52,249 bases of DNA from positions 1 through 52,249 of the forward strand of contig QFNA01000032.1 in assembly GCA_003248395.1 (NCBI GenBank), read 5' to 3'. The DNA is from Citromicrobium sp. (GTDB taxonomy: Bacteria > Pseudomonadota > Alphaproteobacteria > Sphingomonadales > Sphingomonadaceae). The position numbers and the translations under genes were made by a program. The notes under the pieces were generated by a model. That model had not been told where the DNA came from. It saw only the letters and a list, made by a program, of their open reading frames with translations, and did no database searches. Shown piece by piece: positions 16,741 through 24,366 of the stretch (positions are counted from its first letter, which is position 1; every line of letters starts with the position of its first letter).

Positions 16741-17229
16741 ATGGTCCGGGGTGCCGCGCTCTTTGCCGGTTTTTTGCTGCTGACGGCATGCTCTTCCGAA
16801 GAGCAACCGGCACCTGAAGCGTCAGCTACGGCGACCAAGGCTCAGCCGCGAGCGGTCGAGCCGCCGGTTATTCCCGCCGAGGAGGCGGATATTGGAACGC
16901 CGATGGACGAAAGGGTTGCTACAATCGGCGTGCTCAACAAACGAAACAATGTGAGCCAGGATCTCGAGATGACCCCAGGCGAAGAAAGGGTCGTTGGCGA
17001 CGTCATTGTCCGCTTGGCGGCTTGCGAGCGCACCGCGCCTTGGGAAATGCCGAAGGAAACGGGTGCATTCGTCCAATTGCTCGTACGGGAGCGCGGCCAA
17101 CAGAGCAGTTTCCGGAAAGTCTTCTCCGGCTGGCTGTTCAAGAATTCGCCGAGCCTCAACGTGGTCGAACACCCCATCTATGATGTTTGGGTCAAAGACT
17201 GCACGATGAACTTTCCCGGCGAGGAGTGA
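16741..17229 (+). CDS. DUF2155 domain-containing lipoprotein
   Basis: Secreted or lipid-anchored protein of 162 aa with signal peptide and lipobox (LLLTAC). A Pro/Ala/Glu-rich linker is followed by the DUF2155 domain: VGDVIVRLAACERTAPWEMP, then FSGWLFKNSPSLNVVEHPIYDVWVKDC with its paired cysteines. Function unknown. It lies directly after the NDUFA12-like gene, and its last 52 bases overlap the 3' end of the convergent aat gene. Confidence 0.85.
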   Translation: MVRGAALFAGFLLLTACSSEEQPAPEASATATKAQPRAVEPPVIPAEEADIGTPMDERVATIGVLNKRNNVSQDLEMTPGEERVVGDVIVRLAACERTAPWEMPKETGAFVQLLVRERGQQSSFRKVFSGWLFKNSPSLNVVEHPIYDVWVKDCTMNFPGEE

Positions 17230-17861
17230 GCGTTCGCAGCGTCGAATGTTGACGGCAAATTGCACGCCGGACTTCCGCGCGCAGATTGAAGGCGTTTAGC
17301 ATAGACGGCCTGCGGCATTTCAATTGCGCCCATTGATGCGAGGTGACGGGTCATGAACTGGCAATCCAGCAGCGCATAACCGGAGACACGCATCGTCGCC
17401 ACCAGCCAGGCGAGTGCAACCTTGCTGGAATTGTCGGCCCGGCTGAACATGCTTTCTCCGCAGAACACGCGGTCGAATGCGACGCCATAGAGGCCACCGA
17501 CCAGTTTTTCGTCGTCCCAGACTTCGACAGAATGCGCGTACCCCGCGCGATGAAGCGCCACATAGCTCGCCTCGATCTGATGGCTGATCCAGCTTTCGGC
17601 ATGCTCTTCGCGTGGTTGCGCACAAGCAGCAATGACGGCCGTAAAATCGCAGTTGCAGGTGATGCGGAAACGCTCTTGCCGGATTAGCTTGCACAGAGAC
17701 CGAGATAGATGAAACTCGTCGAGCGGAATCACTGCGCGCTCGCGCGGCTCCACCCAGTATACTTCGCGATCGCTGCGATGGTCCGCCATGGGGAAAATAC
17801 CGCTGCGATAGGCCCGCAGAAGCAGGTCGACCGGTATCGTTTCGGGCACGGGCGCATGCAT
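17178..17861 (-). CDS. aat: Leucyl/phenylalanyl-tRNA-protein transferase
   Basis: Cytoplasmic enzyme of 227 aa that attaches Leu or Phe to N-terminal Arg/Lys of proteins, creating N-degrons read by ClpS/ClpAP; a clpS gene is also in this window. Typical motifs are visible: LLLRAYRSGIFPMAD, VYWVEPRERAVIPLDEFH, FCGESMFSRADNSSKVAL and LLDCQFMTRHLASMGA. The start ATG 17861 (MHAPVPETIPVD) fits the family; the long upstream frame runs antisense through the tRNA gene and is spurious. The gene ends inside the tail of the DUF2155 gene. Confidence 0.92.
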   Translation of the reverse strand: MHAPVPETIPVDLLLRAYRSGIFPMADHRSDREVYWVEPRERAVIPLDEFHLSRSLCKLIRQERFRITCNCDFTAVIAACAQPREEHAESWISHQIEASYVALHRAGYAHSVEVWDDEKLVGGLYGVAFDRVFCGESMFSRADNSSKVALAWLVATMRVSGYALLDCQFMTRHLASMGAIEMPQAVYAKRLQSARGSPACNLPSTFDAANAHSSPGKFIVQSLTQTS

Positions 17862-17948
17862 GAGATGCCTTCTAACAGTTTCGCTCTGCGAACGATACGC
17901 GTCTTGCCTTGCGCGCTGCCAGCGACTAATGCGCGGCCTCTGCGCTGC

Positions 17949-18024
17949 AGGGGTGTAGCTCAGCTGGTAGAGCATCGGTCTCCAAAACCGAGGGCCACGG
18001 GTTCGAATCCTGTCACCCCTGCCA
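17949..18024 (+). tRNA. tRNA-Trp (anticodon CCA)
   Basis: A complete 76-base cloverleaf with encoded CCA end. The acceptor stem AGGGGTG pairs with CACCCCT; the anticodon stem TCGGT/ACCGA closes the loop CTCCAAA with anticodon CCA; the T arm carries GGGTTCGAATCC. In many alphaproteobacteria this tRNA precedes secE-nusG; here a LOG-family gene follows instead. Confidence 0.97.
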
Positions 18025-18133
18025 TTTTTAAGAGGCCGAGTTCGAAAAAAAGCAACCCAAGCAAACTCCGCAGACAGCACATCCGGCCTATCGGCTGGCG
18101 TTTCAGGATACCGATTTCCTGCTCCGCGAAGAG

Positions 18134-18856
18134 TTGCGTCCTGTCCGCTTCCAGCTCGAGTTGCTCAAACCTGAAATGCTGCTCGACGAAGCTGGCGTCG
18201 GTTCGACCTTGGTGATTTATGGTTCTGCCCGCATACCGCCGCCGGAAGGCGCGGAGACAGCATTGGAAGGGGCAAAGGATCTGCCCCATGACGAGCGCAA
18301 GGTCGTCGAGAGCCTGGCTGCGAAGAGCAAGTATTACACCGAAGCGTATCGGCTGGCGAAGATCGCCAGCGAGAAATCGATCATCGAGAACGGCCAACGT
18401 CAATTCGTGGTGACCTCCGGCGGCGGCCCATCGATCATGGAAGCCGCCAATCGCGGCGCCAGCGATGCCGGGGCCGAATCAATCGGTCTGAACATTATCC
18501 TGCCTCACGAGCAGGCACCCAACCCCTACGTGACACCCTATCTATCGCTAAATTTTCATTACTTCGCCTTGCGCAAAATGCATTTTCTCCTTCGTGCGAA
18601 GGCCGTGGCCGTGTTTCCGGGAGGGTTTGGTACCTTCGACGAGTTCTTCGAACTGCTGACTTTGATCCAGACCGGAAAGATGAAGGCCATGCCGATTCTA
18701 CTGTTCGGCAAGGATTTCTGGACGCGCGTGGTTAATTTCGAAGCCATTGCCGAGGAAGGAACGATCTCGAAAAAAGATCTCGATCTGTTCCGATGGTGCG
18801 AAACGGCAGAGGAAGCTTGGGATCATATCGCTGCCTTCTACAAATTGCAGGACTGA
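18134..18856 (+). CDS. LOG family protein (start not resolved)
   Basis: Lysine-decarboxylase-like (LOG) fold protein. From the TTG at 18134 it has 240 aa with the nucleotide-binding pattern LVIYGSARIPPP, VTSGGGPSIMEAANRG and the signature PGGFGTFDEFFE. Members of the wider family release bases from nucleoside 5'-monophosphates; the substrate is unknown here. The same frame is open back to the TAA at 18029, and the upstream codons (AYRLAFQDTDFLLREEL) look like part of the conserved N-terminus, yet no ATG, GTG or TTG occurs before 18134. The true start is therefore missing, noncanonical or lost to an indel. It begins just after tRNA-Trp. Confidence 0.8.
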   Translation: MRPVRFQLELLKPEMLLDEAGVGSTLVIYGSARIPPPEGAETALEGAKDLPHDERKVVESLAAKSKYYTEAYRLAKIASEKSIIENGQRQFVVTSGGGPSIMEAANRGASDAGAESIGLNIILPHEQAPNPYVTPYLSLNFHYFALRKMHFLLRAKAVAVFPGGFGTFDEFFELLTLIQTGKMKAMPILLFGKDFWTRVVNFEAIAEEGTISKKDLDLFRWCETAEEAWDHIAAFYKLQD

Positions 18857-18866
18857 CTGGACGAAG

Positions 18867-19664
18867 CTATTTCTTGCGACCGACGGCATTGTGGCCCAGC
18901 GGACCGTGGCCTTCGCCAAATCCAGGCGCGCACCCGATCGCGCTGCGTGTAAAGCGCCGCGCCAGCCGGACCGCATGCTCCAATGGCTGGCCATGGCCAA
19001 GCACAGTTGCGATCGCCGCGGAAAGGGTGCAGCCCGTGCCGTGTGTGTGGCGCGTTTCAATCCGCGCATCGGTAAAGGCAGCGGTGCGATGGGCGGGATC
19101 GAAAAGATAGTCGGTCAAATGCGGGCCTTCGGCATGTCCACCCTTGACCAGCACGGCACAATTGTACTGATCGATGATCGAGTTTGCGGCATCAGCGATT
19201 TCGCCGTCGGTTACGCAGGGCTTTCCTGTCAGAACTTCGAGTTCGGGCAAGTTGGGCGTGACAAGCCGAGAAATGGCCATCAGTCGATTAAATCCATCAA
19301 TCGTCGCCTCATCGGCCAACACAGAACCGCTAGTCGCGACCATGACCGGATCGAAAACGATATCGATGTTCCGGCTTGCCAGCGAACCCTCAATGGCGAA
19401 GGCTATGTCGCGACTGCCAAGCATGCCAATCTTTATGGCATCGGCACCGATATCCGACAGGCAGCATTCGATCTGTTGCGCGATGAAATCTGGAGGGAGA
19501 ATTTGGACTCCGCGAACGCCGAGCGTGTTTTGCGCGGTAATGGCGGTTATCGCCGTCATCGCATACCCGCCAAGCATCTCAATGGTCTTAAGATCAGCCT
19601 GAATGCCCGCGCCGCCGGATGAATCACTACCGGCAATCGACAGGATGCGGGGAGGGGGATTCAT
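18867..19664 (-). CDS. thiD: Hydroxymethylpyrimidine/phosphomethylpyrimidine kinase
   Basis: Ribokinase-fold enzyme of 265 aa in thiamine synthesis, phosphorylating HMP and HMP-P. It has the ThiD N-terminus ILSIAGSDSSGGAGIQADLK, GYAMTAITAITAQNT, the VFDPVMVATSG segment and the anion hole/catalytic ETRHTHGTGCTLSAAIA. Its ATG overlaps the stop of the DUF1272 gene by 4 bases (ATGA), placing it last in a unit glmM - DUF1272 - thiD. Confidence 0.95.
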   Translation of the reverse strand: MNPPPRILSIAGSDSSGGAGIQADLKTIEMLGGYAMTAITAITAQNTLGVRGVQILPPDFIAQQIECCLSDIGADAIKIGMLGSRDIAFAIEGSLASRNIDIVFDPVMVATSGSVLADEATIDGFNRLMAISRLVTPNLPELEVLTGKPCVTDGEIADAANSIIDQYNCAVLVKGGHAEGPHLTDYLFDPAHRTAAFTDARIETRHTHGTGCTLSAAIATVLGHGQPLEHAVRLARRFTRSAIGCAPGFGEGHGPLGHNAVGRKK

Positions 19665-19885
19665 GATGACTTGCGACGCCTTTCAGCCGGCGGATGCTTG
19701 ACGTGATGCGCCACGGCGCGTGTCGGCCGGTCGACCAATTCACCTCCGCAATTGGGGCAGAGATCATCGAGCGCGTCGGCGCAACCGACGCAAAAGGTGC
19801 ATTCAAAACTGCAGATGAACGCGCCGGGAGATTCAGCAGGAAGGTCGCCCCCGCACCGTTCGCAATCTGGCCGCATTTCGAGCAT
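19661..19885 (-). CDS. DUF1272 domain-containing zinc-ribbon-like protein
   Basis: Small cysteine-rich protein of 74 aa. Cysteines come in pairs (DCERCGGDLP, CSFECTFCVGCAD, LCPNCGGEL), suggesting zinc binding. The pattern MRPDCERCG...FICSFECTFC is typical of DUF1272, which has no known function. The start ATG 19885 overlaps the glmM stop by one base and the stop overlaps thiD by four, so all three genes are coupled. Confidence 0.85.
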   Translation of the reverse strand: MLEMRPDCERCGGDLPAESPGAFICSFECTFCVGCADALDDLCPNCGGELVDRPTRAVAHHVKHPPAERRRKSS

Positions 19886-21222
19886 CAGGCGACGGCTTCC
19901 ACTGCATCGCAAATCCGATCGACGACGCGTTCAACCTGCGTTTCGTCGTCTCCTTCAGCCATGACGCGGATGACCGGTTCGGTGCCCGACGGGCGGATCA
20001 CGAGGCGGCCCGAACCTTCGAGTTCACGCTCTGCATCGGCGATCGCGGTCTTCACGCGATCGGCGTCGAGCGGCTGGCCGCCGGAATAGCGCACGTTCTT
20101 GAGCAATTGCGGGACAGGGTCGAATACATGCAGCAATTCGCTGGCAGGTTTGCCCGATCGCACGAGGCTCGCGAGCACGCGGAGCGCGGCCACAGTGCCA
20201 TCGCCTGTCGTTGCATGGTCGAGAAGGATCATGTGGCCAGATTGCTCGCCGCCCACATTGAATCCTCCTTCCTTCATGCGCTCCAGCACATAGCGATCGC
20301 CAACCTTTGTCCGTTCAAGACTGAGGCCAATCGACTGGAGGTGCCGCTCGAGCCCGAGATTGCTCATGACAGTCGCGACAACACCGCCACCGGTAAGATC
20401 GCCGCGATCATGCAAACGTCCTGCAATTAGCGCCATGATCTGGTCACCATCGACGGTCTGGCCCTTCTCATCGACGACGATGAGCCGGTCGGCATCGCCA
20501 TCCAGTGCGATACCGATATCTGCGCCTTCTTCGACCACGCGAGTCTTGATCGCATCGAGCGAAGTCGATCCGACGCCATTGTTGATGTTGGTGCCATTGG
20601 GAGTCACGCCGATGCTGATGACTTTCGCGCCAAGTTCCCAAATTGTTGTCGGAGCGACCTGGTAGGCCGCGCCATTGGCACAATCCAGGACCACCTTGAG
20701 ATCGTCGAAGCGGACGTCGCTGGTCACCGATTGCTTGAGTGCGTGTATGTAGCGGCCCGGCGCATCGTCGATCCGTCGCGCACGCCCGACCTTGGTGGCA
20801 TCGACAAGCTGCGGCGGCTGTTCGAGCAGCGCCTCGATATCGGCTTCTGCTTCGTCGGAAAGCTTGAACCCGTCGGGGCCGAAGAGCTTGATTCCGTTGT
20901 CTTCGAACGGATTGTGGCTGGCAGAGATCATCACTCCGAGATCGGCGCGCATCTCGCGCGTTAGCATCGCGATCGCCGGGGTTGGCAAAGGGCCGGTCAT
21001 GACCACATCCATGCCGACGCTCGTGAAGCCGGCGATCAAGGCACTTTCCATCATATAGCCGGACAGTCGCGTGTCCTTGCCGATCACGACACGGTGCCGA
21101 TGTGCACCGCGCAGAAAGTAGGTTCCGGCGGCCTGGCCAACACGCATCGCCGTTGCGGCGGTCATGACACCCTGATTGGTGCGGCCACGAATACCGTCTG
21201 TGCCGAAGAATTTACGAGTCAT
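19885..21222 (-). CDS. glmM: Phosphoglucosamine mutase
   Basis: Enzyme of 445 aa interconverting glucosamine-6-P and glucosamine-1-P on the way to UDP-GlcNAc for peptidoglycan and LPS. It begins MTRKFFGTDGIRG; the phosphoserine loop is ISASHNPFEDNGIK, the metal-binding loop is ALDGDADRLI, the sugar loop is GGEQSGHMIL and the phosphate loop is RPSGTEPVIRV. Length equals the family norm. The ATG at 21222 is chosen over 21228 by this N-terminus. Confidence 0.96.
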   Translation of the reverse strand: MTRKFFGTDGIRGRTNQGVMTAATAMRVGQAAGTYFLRGAHRHRVVIGKDTRLSGYMMESALIAGFTSVGMDVVMTGPLPTPAIAMLTREMRADLGVMISASHNPFEDNGIKLFGPDGFKLSDEAEADIEALLEQPPQLVDATKVGRARRIDDAPGRYIHALKQSVTSDVRFDDLKVVLDCANGAAYQVAPTTIWELGAKVISIGVTPNGTNINNGVGSTSLDAIKTRVVEEGADIGIALDGDADRLIVVDEKGQTVDGDQIMALIAGRLHDRGDLTGGGVVATVMSNLGLERHLQSIGLSLERTKVGDRYVLERMKEGGFNVGGEQSGHMILLDHATTGDGTVAALRVLASLVRSGKPASELLHVFDPVPQLLKNVRYSGGQPLDADRVKTAIADAERELEGSGRLVIRPSGTEPVIRVMAEGDDETQVERVVDRICDAVEAVA

Positions 21223-21395
21223 TTGCAACCTTTTCTAACCGAGAGCGAGCCTTGTGGCGATTTGCGGCCGTCAAGAAAAGTGCACTTCGTGCCCTTCCGC
21301 CAACGAATATCTTCTCTATCTGCAACCACGCGCCGTCACAGGCGTTAGGAACGTGAACACCCGATTACCAACACCGACCTGAGAGGGAAAATCCC

Positions 21396-22007
21396 ATGGC
21401 TTTCAAGCTAATCGACCTTCCGTACGAAGATACCGCGTTGGATCCGGCGATTTCTGCCGAGACTCTTTCGTATCATCACGGAAAGCACCACAAGGCGTAT
21501 ATCGATAAGACCAACGCTGCGATCGAAGGAACCGACAAGGCCGACAGCAGCCTGGAAGATATCATCGCTTCCTCGCGCGATAGCGATCAGGGCCTATTTA
21601 ACAATTCGGCGCAGAGCTGGAACCACGGCTTCTACTGGTATTCCCTTGCACCAGACGAAACCTCCGCGTCAGGCGAGCTTTCTAGCATGATCGATGATGC
21701 TTTTGGCGGCTTGGATGGACTGAAGGATAAGTTGAAAGAGCGCGGTGCAGGCCACTTTGCCAGCGGCTGGGTGTGGCTTGCGGTGAAGGGCGGCAAGCTC
21801 GTGATCGAGGAAACGCACGACGCGGACACGCTCGCCGATCGAAAGGATTTCACACCCTTGTTGGTGATCGATCTGTGGGAGCATGCCTATTATCTCGATC
21901 ACCAGAATGCTCGTCCAGAATATCTCGAAGCGGTGAAGTCTAAGATCAATTGGAGCTTTGCCAGCGAAAATCTCGCTCGCGGGACGACTTGGGCCTATCC
22001 TGGTTGA
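21396..22007 (+). CDS. sodB: Superoxide dismutase (Fe type)
   Basis: Cytoplasmic enzyme of 203 aa. The four metal ligands are visible: His in YHHGKHHKAYI, His in QSWNHGFYWYS, and Asp and His in IDLWEHAYYLDHQN. The FNNSAQSWNH and AGHFASGW stretches favour the iron-type subgroup, although Fe and Mn forms cannot be separated with certainty by eye. GAGAGGGAAAA precedes the ATG as ribosome binding site. It is divergent from glmM and ends at a strong terminator. Confidence 0.93.
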   Translation: MAFKLIDLPYEDTALDPAISAETLSYHHGKHHKAYIDKTNAAIEGTDKADSSLEDIIASSRDSDQGLFNNSAQSWNHGFYWYSLAPDETSASGELSSMIDDAFGGLDGLKDKLKERGAGHFASGWVWLAVKGGKLVIEETHDADTLADRKDFTPLLVIDLWEHAYYLDHQNARPEYLEAVKSKINWSFASENLARGTTWAYPG

Positions 22008-22032
22008 ACCTTTGAACTGAAAGAGACCGTGA

Positions 22033-22067
22033 AAGGCCCGCCGCACGAGGGTGTCGCGGGCCTTTTC
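22033..22067 (+). terminator. Rho-independent terminator after sodB
   Basis: A perfect 10-bp stem AAAGGCCCGC (22033-22042) pairs with GCGGGCCTTT (22057-22066), with a 14-base loop. Because the stem ends in A and T runs it can act in both directions, serving sodB and the convergent AI-2E-type gene. Confidence 0.8.
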
Positions 22068-22071
22068 GATG

Positions 22072-23247
22072 CTAAGCGGGTTCCTCAGCGTCATCGAAAA
22101 CATTTTCAGTGAACAAGGGCTCACCAAAGACAAATCCGACCAGGTTCGGCTTGCCTATGTGGTCGAACAATGCCGTGATTATCAGTAGGATGGGGACGGA
22201 TAGCAAGGCACCGAAAACACCCCAGATCCACGAGAAATAAGACAACGCGATTAGGATCATCACGGGGTTCATGGTGAACCGGGCGCCGAGAATCGAGGGA
22301 GTGACGACATTCGCTTCTACCGTATGAAGTGCCAGATAAGCTGCGGCGGGGATGAGCCCGACAAAAACCGTCTCCGTCGTGCCGATGCCGAACAATGCGA
22401 GCAGCCCGATCATCAACGTGGGCCCGATGTAGGGCAAAAAATTCAGGATCGCGGCGAGGCCGCCCCACATAATGGGCGCATCCACTCCGAGCGCCCAAGC
22501 GCCGATTGCGACGATGACACCCACAAGTGCGTTGATCCAGCCCACTGTGAGAATATAAGCGGCGACGCGGTCCTGTACCTCGCGTAGCACGCGAGCGGCC
22601 TTGATGCTCGAGCCAAAGCTGGTTCTTCCAAACAACAGCCGTTGACGCAAACGAACACGCGCTTCGATCATGAAAAACGACATCAAAAGCGTCAAAACGA
22701 TCTCGATCACGACACTCGGCGTCGCGATTGCGACAGACTCGAGGAACGTCGGACCGGCGAGAACGACTTCGCGCTGTTCGCCACGATCCATCAATTCAGC
22801 CAGCTGCTCATTGATTTGCGCCATCCATGCGAACTCGTCGCGGAGTTCCGTGAAACGCCGGGCTACCCGCTCCGCCATTTCGGGGAGGCGGTCGAAAAGA
22901 TCGAATGCCGGCTGCATGATGAGCGCGAGCGCAAGAATCAGGACGGCGAAGAAGACCATGAGAGCGAGCAGCGATGCCAGCGCATTTGGCAGGCCCCAAG
23001 CATTGAGCTTGTCGGCCAGGGGCGAGAGGATGACCGTCAGGACCATGGCAGTGACAACTGGCAGGAATACTACCGCGCCGATCGAAAGAACGAATGGAAG
23101 GGCGAGAAAAAGCCCGATGCCGATCAATAGCACGAGCGCCGAAATCAGGCGTAATTCCTGTTCGGCGAAGCCCGCGCGAGATTTGCGTTCCACCACTGGC
23201 GCGGGTGTCGCTTCGCCGACAGGTTCGGGGTCGTCAGGTCCAATCAT
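22072..23247 (-). CDS. AI-2E family transporter (PerM-like)
   Basis: Integral membrane protein of 391 aa with about eight hydrophobic segments. The C-terminal half has the family pattern: VQDRVAAYILTVGWINALVG, LNFLPYIGPTL and the final VTPSILGARFTMNPVMILIA stretch. Family members are exporters of varied or unknown substrates, some being Na+/H+ antiporters; the AI-2 role applies to few. It lies between sodB and ecfG, with 54 bases to the ecfG stop. Confidence 0.88.
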   Translation of the reverse strand: MIGPDDPEPVGEATPAPVVERKSRAGFAEQELRLISALVLLIGIGLFLALPFVLSIGAVVFLPVVTAMVLTVILSPLADKLNAWGLPNALASLLALMVFFAVLILALALIMQPAFDLFDRLPEMAERVARRFTELRDEFAWMAQINEQLAELMDRGEQREVVLAGPTFLESVAIATPSVVIEIVLTLLMSFFMIEARVRLRQRLLFGRTSFGSSIKAARVLREVQDRVAAYILTVGWINALVGVIVAIGAWALGVDAPIMWGGLAAILNFLPYIGPTLMIGLLALFGIGTTETVFVGLIPAAAYLALHTVEANVVTPSILGARFTMNPVMILIALSYFSWIWGVFGALLSVPILLIITALFDHIGKPNLVGFVFGEPLFTENVFDDAEEPA

Positions 23248-23301
23248 CTTTGACCCTTGTGGCGCGGCGCACCAAAACGGGCAAGGCGGAGCAGGAGCTG
23301 A

Positions 23302-23910
23302 TCAGCCGCGCGCGGCGACGCCCTGGCCTGCAGCAACTTCGTCGAGTTCTTCGAGGATGGCACGATGAGCTGTGTCATCGTCTAGCGAACGTTTGGGGAT
23401 CGATCCTTCGGACAGCATCGAGTTCAACGCCGCGCGTGCGCGTCCGACGCGACTCTTGATCGTACCGACAGCACAGCCGCAGATATTTGCTGCCTCTTCG
23501 TAAGAAAAGCCACCTGCGCCAACGAGAAGCAGAGCTTCGCGTCGTTCAGGCGGGAGAGTGAGCAGGGCGCGGTGCATATCGGACAGGTGAATCGGCTCTT
23601 CCTGTCCAGCAGGTGCGGTCAATATGCGTTCTGCCACCGTTTCATCGTACTCGCCCCGAAAGCGATTGCGTCGCATATCAGTAAGGTAAGCATTACGTAG
23701 AATGACGAAGGTCCACGCGCGCATGCTGGTCCCCGGCTGAAACCGCTCTTGCGCTGCCCAAGCCTTTAGCAGCGTCTCCTGAACGAGGTCGTCGGCCATG
23801 TCGGCACGACCGCAAAGACCGCGTGCAAAAGCGCGCAGATGCGGAACGACCTCGGTCAATTCTTTCTTGAAATCGGCTTTTTCTGAAGCCGTACGTTTTT
23901 CAGATGCCAT
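23302..23910 (-). CDS. ecfG: EcfG-type extracytoplasmic function sigma factor (general stress response)
   Basis: ECF15/EcfG sigma factor of 202 aa. Region 2 (PHLRAFARGLCGRADMADDLVQETLLKAW) and region 4 (LPPERREALLLVGAGGFSYEEAANICGCAVGTIKSRVGRAR) are separated by a short linker, as is usual. It directs RNA polymerase to GGAAC-N16/17-CGTT promoters, and sites of this kind occur several times nearby. Its ATG overlaps the nepR stop by one base (TGATG), so sigma and anti-sigma are made together. It carries a short C-terminal extension after region 4. Confidence 0.95.
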   Translation of the reverse strand: MASEKRTASEKADFKKELTEVVPHLRAFARGLCGRADMADDLVQETLLKAWAAQERFQPGTSMRAWTFVILRNAYLTDMRRNRFRGEYDETVAERILTAPAGQEEPIHLSDMHRALLTLPPERREALLLVGAGGFSYEEAANICGCAVGTIKSRVGRARAALNSMLSEGSIPKRSLDDDTAHRAILEELDEVAAGQGVAARG

Positions 23911-24089
23911 CAGGCCTTGGTGTCCAGTTGCGAAAGCAGGTCGTTGAAACTGTCGGGAAGCGGTTCTTCCACGACAGAGTCATACAGGCGACGCAGACCA
24001 TTTGCCCAATCGGGCTGGTCCTTCGCGTCCTTTGCTTCGCGACTGCCACCCACCCGTTGGCTGTCGTCCGAAGAAATATGTGCTGTCAT
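23910..24089 (-). CDS. nepR: Anti-sigma factor NepR
   Basis: Small protein of 59 aa. Its middle and end (GLRRLYDSVVEEPLPDSFN, then DLLSQLD) match the two-helix NepR core that clamps EcfG and is displaced by phosphorylated PhyR. The first 25 residues are hydrophilic and variable, as usual. It sits first in the nepR-ecfG unit, overlapping ecfG by one base. A GGAAC-N16-AGTT element is about 90 bases upstream, indicating autoregulation of the pair by EcfG. Confidence 0.93.
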   Translation of the reverse strand: MTAHISSDDSQRVGGSREAKDAKDQPDWANGLRRLYDSVVEEPLPDSFNDLLSQLDTKA

Positions 24090-24177
24090 GTTAAACAGGT
24101 CGAGTCCTTGTCATAGCTCAAGCCAGCGCCGCCACGCAACGCGGGCCGAACGATTTCAATACCATCGGTGGCGCTTA

Positions 24178-24202
24178 AACTAGGCACTCTCAATTCGGTT
24201 CC
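24178..24202 (-). promoter_or_regulatory. Probable EcfG promoter of nepR-ecfG
   Basis: On the minus strand GGAAC (24202-24198) is followed by 16 bases and AGTT (24181-24178), one mismatch from the GGAAC-N16-CGTT consensus. It lies about 90 bases before the nepR ATG. Confidence 0.6.
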
Positions 24203-24366
24203 CGCACCTCCACAATCCAGTTGGTTCGCGCGGGAATGGCACGCCGGGGAAACGCACTATCTTCTGCGTTCAATGATGGCTGCTTTTTGGAACCAATCCG
24301 GGAACGGCGGTTAGTAAAGAAGCGCGTTCATAACGACGGGGAATTTAGCTGGTACAGGACGATCTG

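Noticed and set aside
24289..24313. GGAAC...GGTT as an EcfG promoter for the CHASE kinase gene
   Set aside because: Spacing is 15 bases and the -10 differs from consensus; kept only as a remark.
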